A DNA stretch of 64,000 nt from Hanleya hanleyi (taxonomy: Eukaryota; Mollusca; Polyplacophora; Lepidopleurida; Hanleyidae): NCBI GenBank assembly GCA_036873755.1, contig JAVTVY010020385.1:1-64000 (forward strand), read 5' to 3'. Under the pieces are notes generated by a model. The model was not told the DNA's origin. It did no database searches and was given only the letters and a program-made list of their open reading frames with translations. The position numbers and the translations under genes were made by a program. Shown here piece after piece: positions 25,171-32,557 of the stretch; positions within the stretch are counted from its first letter, which is position 1; every line of letters starts with the position of its first letter.

Positions 25171-25945
25171 ATGCGGAGCTCTCGTCCAATCAGAAGCGAG
25201 TATTTCAAATCCGCCACGGAGCTCTCGTCCAATCAGAAGCGAGTATTTTGACCCGGTGCATTATGGGACATATCAAAGATGGCGGCACGTATGTTCAAGA
25301 TGGCGGCACATCCGGTGTCGAAAACTGGCCATTTTTGTCGGGATGTGGTCACCTAGTGTCGAAAACTGGACCCTGTATGGGTCCCGCTAGACGTGTTGGA
25401 GCTAGGGGAGCCACGAATGGTCCAATCGGGTCGAGTGAGGTATCAAGGTGAAGCATTCGTGAAGGGGCATCTGATGGGCTGGGTGTGGGGTTGAACTAGC
25501 GGCATTCTGCGCATGCGCAGTCTGGCCGTAGCATATAAATAAACGTGTTGGGGTGTAGGTGGGCCCCTAGTGGGTCGATGGTATCGAGTGATGTATCCAT
25601 GTGAAGCCTAGGTGAGGGAGTTACACTAGGGTGTCGTTTCCATTCTGCTGCGCAGGTCACGTGGGGGGTTGTGACGTCACTTCCGGGTTTTTCACTAAAA
25701 AACTACCTCCAAACATAGAAGAGTTCCAATGTTTCCTCTTAGACGTCCGTATGTTCAACCCTCCGGGGTGTTTTCCCGCCGCGGCTCGCCCCGGCCCCCC
25801 AGCGCGAGCGCGCGCGCGCGAGTTCTCCGGAAGTGCGCGTCATCCCCGGCAGTGCCCGCGCGGACGCGGGTCAAAAGGGCAAAGGGTCACCTCCAGGTCA
25901 GACGGTCCAATATGAATAACCACAAGTTCAGCAATGTTCATACAG

Positions 25946-26010
25946 TTTATTATCCCCAATGTTACATCATACCCAGGCTGGGGGAGCCGCCCTGGGTATG
26001 CTTAGTATGT
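25946..26010 (-). terminator. 3'-end module of the leftward gene: hairpin plus AATAAA
   Basis: On the reverse strand, about 125 bp after the truncated PolB stop, comes a CCCAGGGC-GGCTCCCCCAGCC-TGGG hairpin, then GGGGATAATAAA. The same module (GGCTCCCCCAGC, then GGGGAATAATAAA) follows the ATPase stop at 31189-31255. This is probably the original PolB 3' end, retained after an internal deletion. Confidence 0.65.
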
Positions 26011-26130
26011 TCACAGCAAAACAAAATTGAAATATCAAACACCATGTTTGAACGCACCATCACATTTAATGTTTACTGAGCTCAAGTCAATGATCAGCAT
26101 GTAGACATGTACGGCATGTTATGGTATTCA

Positions 26131-27052
26131 TCAGTGCACGAGTGACGCATTCAACCGATGGCTGTGGTGAATCACCTTGGTATGGAAAAATGTAACATTG
26201 GTCATCCTCTTCACTGTCCACTTGGTGTTGGGTCGTTGTTGTTGGGCCCATCCCAAGACATCCAATTGTTCCACTTGGTCCAGCATCATCTCTAGTGAAC
26301 TCCGGTCAATAATGGTAAACGGTTGGTCGTACACTGGGTGGAGGGCACTGGAATAGAAATAGCGCAATTCACCCGTCATCTTATGGCATAAGATGTACCC
26401 AAATGCTACATTTAATGTGAAGGCCGTAGGTTGGTCATTGAAGATGGTTTCCACGTAGCTGCGTAGACGGGTGAGCTTGGTCAGTGGGAAATTGTAGATA
26501 TCTTGAATAGGACGATGACGGTGGAAACAGTGCCGTGTCATGGTCCAATGGCGCCGAGAGATGTCACTCTCTGGATGATATTCGGGTAAGAGATCGCTAG
26601 GAACATTTATGGGCTCGTCCATAAAATGTTCGATGTATGACGTATCACTCGAAACCGTAACGGTGGGGTCCGGCTGGAAATCCAGGCTCTTCCCAACTGT
26701 GGGTATAGGCGGGCTCTCCGTTCGTCTCCCCGGGCTTATGTTCACTGGGTCTGACCTTCCGCGGCTCCTCTTCAGTAGGAAGTTGTCGCCAAAACCGTGG
26801 AGACGGGGCATGAATCAAACGCTGATGCCGTCTCAACTGACTGCGTCGTTTGAAGAGTTGACCACAATCCTTACATTGTTCCGTCGCGCCCTCGGGGGAT
26901 GAGCGTTCGTGGCGCAGTAAAGCATCCTCCCGATTAAATGACAGTGCGCAGGTTATACAAGTATACAGTCCATCGTTGTGGGTGGAGGCCTCGTGGCGTC
27001 GTAAATTATCTAGACGAGTAAACTGCTTCTGGCAAGTTGTGCAAGTGAACAT
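26131..27052 (-). pseudogene. PolB: Polinton protein-primed DNA polymerase B, N-terminal remnant
   Basis: The start at 27052 opens three C2H2 zinc-finger-like units (CTTCQKQF..H....H; a middle one lacking its last His; CKDCGQLF..H....H). A one-base shift within 26645-26811 moves the reading into a second frame. That frame holds the conserved region preceding the exonuclease of Polinton polymerases: a QPTAF.LN.AFGYIL block, TGELRYFY, and QRPNTKW, then VTNVTFF. It stops at 26131, so the exonuclease, the polymerase palm and the priming insert (roughly 800 or more residues in relatives) are all absent. The gene faces left, as usual. A TATAAAA lies 47-53 bp upstream. Assignment rests on family memory of this N-terminal region; the fingers alone would not prove it. 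Confidence 0.82.
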
Positions 27053-27098
27053 CTTGATGGTTGACAGAGAGTCTGATGAAACGGCAAGGCCGCTCCCC

Positions 27099-27105
27099 TT
27101 TTATA
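27099..27105 (-). promoter_or_regulatory. TATA box of the leftward PolB gene
   Basis: TATAAAA on the reverse strand, followed by GGGGAGCG, ends 47 bp before the ATG at 27052. The spacing equals that of the rightward Polinton genes. Confidence 0.7.
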
Positions 27106-27256
27106 GCACGCTAGCTGGTAATCTATTTTTAGCACACTCTACCCCAAGTCGAGGATCGAGACTGGTGAACTGGTGTACGGCTGAGCCGCATTGCGCGCGC
27201 GTATGAAGACCCTCATACATACCCAATGCAGGCGTAGACGCGAAGTGCCCGGATGA

Positions 27257-27376
27257 TAGACACGGACGTCACCCATCCGAAAAGACACGGACTTTACTGA
27301 AAAGACACGGACTTTACCGAAAAAGATATGGACGTACCCGAAAAGACACGGACGTACTCGAAAAGACACGAAGGTG
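27257..27376. repeat. 20-bp iterons between divergent genes
   Basis: About five to six consecutive units of the form CCGAAAAGACACGGACTTTA, with variants ending GGACGTA, sit between the leftward PolB remnant and the first rightward gene. The placement suggests a shared regulatory region or origin-like element; no factor is assigned. Confidence 0.8.
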
Positions 27377-27561
27377 AACGCCATTGTGGGAAACCCCCAC
27401 AGACAGGTCAGTACATGCATTTCTATGTTGTTCACGCATAATAAAAGGATTGATCTGTAATCTGTGTTGTTGTTGTTGGTCTCTATTTTGGACTAACCCA
27501 TCAGAATAGTACGTATCACGGACTACACCCGTAGAGCTAGGCGCGCATGTGTGACATGGTC

Positions 27562-27568
27562 TATAAAA
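27562..27568 (+). promoter_or_regulatory. TATA box for the 27615 gene
   Basis: TATAAAA lies 53 bp upstream of the ATG at 27615, in the context GGTCTATAAAACACG. Confidence 0.7.
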
Positions 27569-27614
27569 CACGTCTCTCTGGATCACACACCTTCATTTCT
27601 ACGGTTGCAGAGCC

Positions 27615-27941
27615 ATGACGGAGATCCAGCCCTATGCGACTCGCATTTTACAGCATGCCACCGTGGTGAATTCATTCACGGGTTACCGAGCAGTGGTCCG
27701 GTCCATGTTTGCAGATGGCGACGACAACGAGGGACGACGCCAGATCCTGAACGAGTTCACAGTAGCGGTCCTCCACAGAGTGCACTCGATGGAGAGGCGT
27801 GCCATCACTCACCACTACTGGACTATGACAGCGATCCTTGATGCTCGCGCTATGGACCAGGAGCGCTCACGCCGGAACCAGCGCCGGGTGGTTGGCCTCA
27901 CACTAGTCTGTGCCCTATTGACCCTGGCGCTGTGGTATTGA
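27615..27941 (+). CDS. Small tail-anchored membrane protein, unknown function
   Basis: A 108-residue protein that is mainly charged and helical (MTEIQPYATRILQHATVV start, QERSRRNQRR before the membrane) and ends with one hydrophobic segment, VVGLTLVCALLTLALWY, at the extreme C-terminus. This is the layout of a tail-anchored protein with a basic cytosolic flank. It is the first rightward gene of the Polinton and has its own TATA box. I do not recognize a family. It is open and has Polinton-like GC-rich codon use, which supports a real gene. Confidence 0.65.
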   Translation: MTEIQPYATRILQHATVVNSFTGYRAVVRSMFADGDDNEGRRQILNEFTVAVLHRVHSMERRAITHHYWTMTAILDARAMDQERSRRNQRRVVGLTLVCALLTLALWY

Positions 27942-27951
27942 CAGTGGGGAC

Positions 27952-27958
27952 TATAAAT
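27952..27958 (+). promoter_or_regulatory. TATA box for the 28010 gene
   Basis: CTATAAATACGAGGG lies 58 bp before the ATG at 28010. The extended motif CTATAAATACGAG is repeated before the paralogous gene at 28545. Confidence 0.75.
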
Positions 27959-28009
27959 ACGAGGGTCAGACAGAGTGTGTGTCATTCACCGTTCGACATT
28001 GGACCAAGC

Positions 28010-28471
28010 ATGTCACCCGTCCTACGAGCCATCCTGCCCCTTACACCCCGGGTGGTGGAAGACCGTGGAGTTTGCTGGTCGCCCGCTGAGACCGTATCGA
28101 ATACGGTGACGCTACACCGTGACGGCTGGACCAAATTTAAACGGGTGTTGAGCGGCGAGCTCGATGGACACGTCATCCACATAGACAATGCCATCTACGT
28201 ATACCGTGGACCTTTCTTCCCACGTCTGGGCCGCTACCAAGATGCTACGCGAGGCTTCACCCTAGACCCCGATCTGTGGACAGCCTTGGAGAAAGTGGTG
28301 CCTATTGTCGACCAGCTGTTTACACCGGACGAGCGGTCATCAGACGAGCTGGCGTGGGCTCGTGCCCTGAGAGAATCGGCGGCAGAACCCCATGAACAAC
28401 TACATGAACCCGACGACGATGCCACTGATTACCCGGCTACACTCAACCAGCCCAGTGATATGACCACCTGA
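28010..28471 (+). CDS. Polinton paralogue 1, possible PC4-like ssDNA-binding protein
   Basis: A 153-residue protein. The ATG at 28010 is preferred over upstream in-frame starts because it follows the TATA box at 27952 at the usual distance. Its core, GWTKFKRVLSGELDG...IYVYRGPFF...RGFTLDPDLWTALE, is shared with the next gene. The last part, a short strand then F-T-L-x-P-D-x-W-x-x-L and a helix, resembles the C-terminal half of the transcription coactivator PC4 (I-S-L-x-P-x-x-W-x-x-L-K); the first part repeats a similar T-L-x-x-x-G-W-x-x-F-K motif. PC4 folds bind single-stranded DNA. The assignment is an inference. The tail is acidic and disordered. Confidence 0.7.
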   Translation: MSPVLRAILPLTPRVVEDRGVCWSPAETVSNTVTLHRDGWTKFKRVLSGELDGHVIHIDNAIYVYRGPFFPRLGRYQDATRGFTLDPDLWTALEKVVPIVDQLFTPDERSSDELAWARALRESAAEPHEQLHEPDDDATDYPATLNQPSDMTT

Positions 28472-28497
28472 TCCTTTTGATCTCACGGGGTTCTCCC

Positions 28498-28504
28498 TAT
28501 AAAT
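28498..28504 (+). promoter_or_regulatory. TATA box for the 28545 gene
   Basis: CTATAAATACGAGAG lies 47 bp before the ATG at 28545 and is nearly identical to the box before 28010. Confidence 0.75.
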
Positions 28505-28544
28505 ACGAGAGACAGTCAAATCTGGTACCATTCACGTACTGACC

Positions 28545-29006
28545 ATGGCGGAGCATATGATACTGGCGTATCTCAGCTTGACCCCCGAGGTTTTCCTGCA
28601 CGTTTATGCGGATACGGTCGATATCATGGAGGAGGTGGGAGACACGGACCCTACACAACCGTGCCCGGCTCACATTCGTCTGTCCCGAGAGGGCTGGACC
28701 AAATTCAAACGGGTGTTGTCTGGTGAACTGGACAGCGACCTCATCCACTTGTGTCACGATGTGTACATCCGACGCGGCCCTTTCTTTGCTCAATTGGCTC
28801 GGCTAGATGGGGGTACAGTGCATTTTACCCTTCACCCTGATCTATGGTCTGCATTGGAAGATGCCGTGGTAGATGTGGATGAAGTGCTTATCAAGCGGTC
28901 ATCAGACGAGTTGGACTGGTCATTTGCCATGGACACTGTGAAAGCCAATGAAGAAAATCAGAAAGAAACTCCGGCCCAAGATATACCCGTTATAAATAAA
29001 CGATAG
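28545..29006 (+). CDS. Polinton paralogue 2, possible PC4-like ssDNA-binding protein
   Basis: A 153-residue protein, exactly the length of its upstream neighbour and clearly homologous: REGWTKFKRVLSGELD, a YIRRGPFFAQLARL block, FTLHPDLWSALEDAV and KRSSDELDW. The N-terminal 40 residues differ from copy 1, and the C-terminal tail is charged. The pair arose by tandem duplication including the promoter. The proposed PC4-like fold is stronger here because the strand YIRRGPFF precedes the FTLHPDLW motif in the expected order. It is open. Its 3' end contains the TATA box of the integrase gene. Confidence 0.72.
   Translation: MAEHMILAYLSLTPEVFLHVYADTVDIMEEVGDTDPTQPCPAHIRLSREGWTKFKRVLSGELDSDLIHLCHDVYIRRGPFFAQLARLDGGTVHFTLHPDLWSALEDAVVDVDEVLIKRSSDELDWSFAMDTVKANEENQKETPAQDIPVINKR
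28991..28997 (+). promoter_or_regulatory. TATA box for the integrase gene
   Basis: TATAAAT lies inside the last codons of the preceding gene, 44 bp before the integrase ATG at 29035. Confidence 0.7.
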
Positions 29007-29034
29007 AGCCAGGGTGCATCATCATTTTGTCACC

Positions 29035-30106
29035 ATGAAGCGCTGGGAGAAGGTGTTGGATAACTTATACTACAGTCCCGACCGTCCGGCGGCCTATAGT
29101 GCATTGTCGGCTCTCTATCGAGCGGCCAAACCCCAGGGGATACAACGTGCCCAAGTCCGAGATTGGTTAAGAAGACAAGACACCTATACCTTACTTCGAT
29201 CTGTCCGTCGCCATTTTCTACGGAACCGGGTCATCGTGGGAGGAATAGATGCCCAGTGGCAAGCGGATTTGGTCGATATGAGCGCCTTTGCCAAACACAA
29301 CGATGAGAATCGGTATATCTTGACGTGCATCGATATCCTATCCAAGTATGCGTGGGTGGTACCCATCCGGACGAAAACGGGGGCAAATCTCATAGCGGCG
29401 TTCAAAGACATCTTCAAGACCGGGCGCAAACCTTTGTATTTGCAAACCGACGAAGGCACGAAATTCCTCAACAGACCGTTCCAACAGTTTCTGAAAGCCC
29501 AGAAGGTGTTTTTCTTCCATACGTACAACGAGACCAAGGCTTCCGTGGTGGAAAGGTTCAACAGGACATTCAAAGGCCGCATGTATAAATATTTCACCTA
29601 TAAGAATACAAGGCGGTACATCGATGTTCTCCCGAAACTTGTGAGGGTTACAATCGAGCCTATCACCGAAGTATAGAGAGAGCCCCCATTACCGTGACCC
29701 AACGCAATGAAGCCCAAGTCCGGCGTGTCTTGTACCCCAGGCCATCGCAGCGAACGACGAAGGCGGTGTACAAGGTCGGGACCCTGTACGGATCAGTAAA
29801 GTCAAGGGCAAGTTCGAGAAAAGTTACTTGCCCAACTGGAGCGATGAGCACTTCCTGATTAAACGGCGCCTACCCCGACAGCGGCGAGTCTATGAACTGG
29901 AAGATCTCCAAGGAGAAACGTTGCTGGGGACGTTTTACGAGACGGAATTACAGCCTGTTGTAAAAACACAGCAAGACTACTACACGGTGGAGCAGATTTT
30001 GAAAACGGAACGTCGACGTGGCAAACTGTTTCATTTCGTGAAATGGCAAGGTTGGCCCAGTTCCTTCAATTCCTGGGTCGCGGCCAACCAGGTGAAACGA
30101 CTATAA
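29035..30106 (+). pseudogene. INT: Polinton retrovirus-type integrase with chromodomain, two frameshifts
   Basis: The first frame (to 29676) holds the RNase H-fold DDE core: QWQADLVDM with Asp78, LQTDEGTKF with Asp139, and ASVVERFNRTFK with Glu173, leaving 33 residues between the last two. An indel near 29646 (GGG run) shifts the frame, and a second near 29780 (another GGG) shifts it again. The last frame, to 30106, contains an SH3-like region and a C-terminal chromodomain (YYTVEQILKTERRRGK, then VKWQGWPSSFNSW). The full span fits a protein of about 355 residues, normal for the family. The enzyme would join element ends to target DNA with 6-bp staggers. Both breaks are at G runs, so sequencing error is possible. 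Confidence 0.93.
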
Positions 30107-30108
30107 AG
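30102..30108 (+). promoter_or_regulatory. TATA box overlapping the integrase stop
   Basis: In CGACTATAAAGCC the integrase stop TAA is part of TATAAAG. The box lies 49 bp before the ATG at 30151. Confidence 0.65.
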
Positions 30109-30150
30109 CCAGACACCACTGCCGTCCTCCTTCATTTGGACCACAGTGCT

Positions 30151-30684
30151 ATGGACAAACAGCAGCTGCCTCTGAACACAGCGTCTCCCAAAACGCGCAA
30201 AGCACAAGTGGGCTTTGGGGTGCTATTGCTAACCCTGCTGAGTGTGTAGTACGGAGGTGTGTTTTACGACGTAGCCTATGTCAGCACGTTACTTAACCAA
30301 CTGAGAACACCAGGCACCAGTGAAACCGGTCTACAGAGAGCACCAGTCGTATCGAGCCCAGTCACCACCACCACACCAAGTACGCCCACTACGTCTGAAC
30401 ACCCACCGGATTTCATCCCTCACAGTGAACCGACGACCCACGTTGTACCCACCCCCATCATCATCATCCCTGACAGTGAACAGACAACGACGACCGACGT
30501 TGTACCCACCACCACTCCAGTTCACTCGTACGAAATTTACAAGAGCGGGTTACCACGACAACGGATACACCTCGAACCATGGACCCTGGGTGGCAGCATC
30601 CCTTCACTTGCGTCATCGCAGGACCGACGGGTTCCGGCAAAACTCACTTCGTCAGGAAGCTCCTTCAACACGCCGACAGCATGA
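30151..30684 (+). pseudogene. Thr/Pro-rich type II membrane protein, in-frame stop
   Basis: The frame opens MDKQQLPLNTASPKTRKAQV and a hydrophobic stretch, GFGVLLLTLLSV, which is cut by TAG at 30247-30249. The same frame then continues through YGGVFYDVAYVSTLL and a long Ser/Thr/Pro-rich tract with repeats around VVPT and HSEPTTH, to 30684. This is the design of a small signal-anchored protein with a mucin-like outer domain. The last ~105 bp overlap the ATPase start in another frame, so the true C-terminus may lie earlier. Function is unknown; a virion or cell-surface role is only a guess. Confidence 0.6.
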
Positions 30685-31188
30685 TCACCCCACCTATTGC
30701 TCGAGTCGTGTGGTATTACGGAGAATGGCAGGCAGCGTATGCAGCAATGCCCCACATCACGTTCGTGGAAGGCCTACCCAACCTGGCCGATTTGGAACCC
30801 GACACCTTGGTGGTTCTGGATGATCTCATGGCGGAGACGGACAGTCGGGTGACCCAACTCTTTACCAAAGGCAGCCATCATCGACGGCTCAGCATCATCT
30901 ACATTGTGCAGAATCTGTTCAGTTAAAAACAAAGAACATCGCAATATCAGCTTAAATGCCCACTACCTGGTGGTCTTCAAAAACCCGAGAGATACCACTC
31001 AACTGCTGCACCTGGCGAGACAGATGTATCCCGGCCGCACCCCGTTTGTGTTGGAAGCCTTCAAAGATGCCACAAACCCTCAGCACGGGTATATGCTCTT
31101 CGACCTCAAGCAAGCCACCCCCGAACATCTTCGACTACGGATCGGCATCTTTCCCGGAGAGACCCACCACGTGTACATGCAAAAATAA
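30579..31188 (+). pseudogene. ATP: FtsK/HerA-type genome-packaging ATPase, one frameshift
   Basis: The ATG at 30579 opens a P-loop ATPase: Walker A GPTGSGKT at residues 15-22, Walker B TLVVLDDLM around 77-84, and a Q-containing sensor-type motif (IIYIVQNLF). At about 30921 one extra base causes a TAA stop; the adjacent frame continues through KEHRNISLNAHYLVVFKNP to a stop at 31188. The total of about 200 residues is normal for Polinton A32-like ATPases, which pump DNA into capsids. Its 3' end is followed by a hairpin and AATAAA. Confidence 0.92.
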
Positions 31189-31253
31189 TGTAAACACACC
31201 CACAGTGGCTCCCCCAGCTGGGGTCTGTGTGTTTGATGATGGGGAATAATAAA
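31187..31253 (+). terminator. 3'-end module: hairpin plus AATAAA after ATPase
   Basis: AAACACAC...GGCTCCCCCAGCTGGGG...GTGTGTTT can fold into a hairpin with a CCCCAGCTGGGG core, and AATAAA follows at 31248. It matches the module after the PolB remnant on the other strand (25946-26010). Confidence 0.7.
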
Positions 31254-31293
31254 AAGAATGAATACCACAGCAGGGTTGACTTTGTCTCTGAAG

Positions 31294-31302
31294 TAGATAA
31301 AA
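31294..31302 (+). promoter_or_regulatory. Possible TATA element for the 31340 gene
   Basis: TAGATAAAAGG lies about 46 bp before the ATG at 31340, at the distance used by the other genes of the element. It is a weaker match than the others. Confidence 0.45.
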
Positions 31303-31339
31303 GGAGCAGCGTTGTGGGTTCTAGCATTAGTTGTACAGG

Positions 31340-31679
31340 ATGTCTGCGCGATTACGGAAGCACGCTCCCACGCTCCGTGTATTGAAGACGGTCCCACCCG
31401 AGTTAGTCCGAATCATTGTACGCGGTGCGGACCCTGACCTTGTACGCTGTCTGTGCGAGATCGGGTACAACCTGTTAAAAGGCAACGTACCACTGACTCC
31501 GGCTCAGAAGACCAAGTTGGCCAAGCATAAGACAGGTCTCCGAACCTTAGTCCAGAAGCGGGTCCCTCACACAAAAGAAAAAGGTGTTACAGAAAGGCGG
31601 CTTTCTCGGGGCCATCTTAGCACCGTTGGCCGCTTCTGTGTTGGGTCCAGTATTGGGTGGACTCTTCGGCCGACAATGA
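31340..31679 (+). pseudogene. Small conserved Polinton protein with Gly-rich hydrophobic tail, frameshifted
   Basis: The ATG at 31340 opens MSARLRKHAPTLRVLKTVPP, then ADPDLVRCLCEIGYNLLKGN and a basic segment. This N-terminal pattern recurs in animal Polintons. At about 31560 a one-base shift is needed: the adjacent frame then encodes a Gly/Ala/Leu-rich hydrophobic tail (GGFLGAILAPLA and more) and ends at TGA 31677-31679. Without noticing the shift, the frame runs on and fuses artificially with the next gene. It is probably a membrane-active or capsid-associated virion protein (inference). Confidence 0.65.
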
Positions 31680-32524
31680 ACCACACGAAAAAAATGGTCC
31701 TCGTCGAACCTCGGCTCCTTCAAAACCTCCAATCACCGTACCCCGTACCTTCTACGGTGAAGACGATAAACACCCTCGATGAAGAGATGCAACAGATCTT
31801 ACAACGACCGGGGTTAAGCGATAGTGAGAAAGTACAACAGTACAATGAGACGCTTCAACGGTACATGACGTTCATGGACCAATACAAAACCCGCTCTACC
31901 CCAGCAACAGCACCACCACCACCACCACCACCACCACGTGACAGACCGCCGACCTCAGCACCGTTGCAACAGCCGGGTGGGGTAGCCCCCACAGCCCCAC
32001 AGTGGGTGGAAGACGAAGTGCTGAAGAGTGTACCTGCCTCGTTCAAGAAACAAGCTGGCCTGGTATTACAACGGATGAAACAGAATCCTAACATGACTTG
32101 GAATGATAAAGGCGAACTCCTGGTACAGAATCAGGTGGTCCCCGGCACCCACATGACGGATTTAGTGAATGACCTGACGCGTCAACGCAGGTCGCACACG
32201 GATCCTCGAGGATGGGAGGTCTGCGCTCAAGGCTTGAAAGACATGCATGTACCACAGGAATTGGTGGGGAACCCCCACCGCTGGGCCTTTATGCAATCAC
32301 CGACTCGTGCACCACGACTCTCACCACAACCTTCTTGGGAATCCGACTGGGAACCGGAGTCACCCCCCAAAACTCCACCACCACAACGGGCACCTTCTTT
32401 TCAAACCTTTAAAAAACCACCCTCGATCAGGACACCCCACATCTCCAGAGCCGTGACACGTAGTAAGTCAACGCGACGAACACGACGCCGGACACAACCG
32501 CCCAAGGCCTGGAACACCTATTAA
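31676..32524 (+). CDS. Polinton proline-rich coiled-coil protein with basic tail
   Basis: The ATG at 31676 overlaps the previous stop as ATGA; a second Met is at 31694. The protein of about 282 residues has an N-terminal helical part (INTLDEEMQQILQRPGLSDS, then a YNETLQRYMTFMDQYK helix), a run of eight prolines, a central conserved part (EDEVLKSVPASFKKQAGLVL and WNDKGELL) and a very basic C-terminus (SKSTRRTRRRTQ). It lies among virion genes, and the basic tail suggests DNA or capsid binding. I know similar proteins from animal Polintons but not their biochemical role. It is open throughout. Confidence 0.7.
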   Translation: MNHTKKMVLVEPRLLQNLQSPYPVPSTVKTINTLDEEMQQILQRPGLSDSEKVQQYNETLQRYMTFMDQYKTRSTPATAPPPPPPPPRDRPPTSAPLQQPGGVAPTAPQWVEDEVLKSVPASFKKQAGLVLQRMKQNPNMTWNDKGELLVQNQVVPGTHMTDLVNDLTRQRRSHTDPRGWEVCAQGLKDMHVPQELVGNPHRWAFMQSPTRAPRLSPQPSWESDWEPESPPKTPPPQRAPSFQTFKKPPSIRTPHISRAVTRSKSTRRTRRRTQPPKAWNTY

Positions 32525-32526
32525 AA
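32519..32526 (+). promoter_or_regulatory. TATA-like box at the end of the previous gene
   Basis: TATTAAAA overlaps the stop codon of the proline-rich gene, 39 bp before the minor capsid ATG at 32558. Confidence 0.45.
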
Positions 32527-32557
32527 CCAACAGCAGCAGCAGGACAGCTCAGTCGCC

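Larger units (their letters stand above)
23843..25911. repeat. Left terminal inverted repeat
   Basis: It is homologous in reverse to 36523-38664; the match stops at GGTCAGACGGTCCAAT. Over about 340 bp of the inner part I count five mismatches by eye, so the copies are very similar. It is 73 bp shorter than the right copy, mainly because the 41-bp minisatellite has two units here instead of four. It holds palindromes GATCACGTGATC, CRE-like TGACGTCA, six GCGCATGCGC sites, AAGATGGCGGC, CCAATCAG and a (CG)n tract at about 25803-25820. Confidence 0.95.

Noticed and set aside
27932..28009. Upstream in-frame extension of the first paralogue
   Set aside because: It would start before the TATA box at 27952 and overlap the previous gene; ATG 28010 fits the spacing and the 153-residue length of the paralogue.
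29184..29597. 137-codon reverse frame
   Set aside because: Antisense shadow of the integrase catalytic core.
30320..30823. 167-codon + frame
   Set aside because: It overlaps both the Thr/Pro-rich gene and the ATPase in a third frame; it is Pro/Arg/His-rich with no domain and no promoter.
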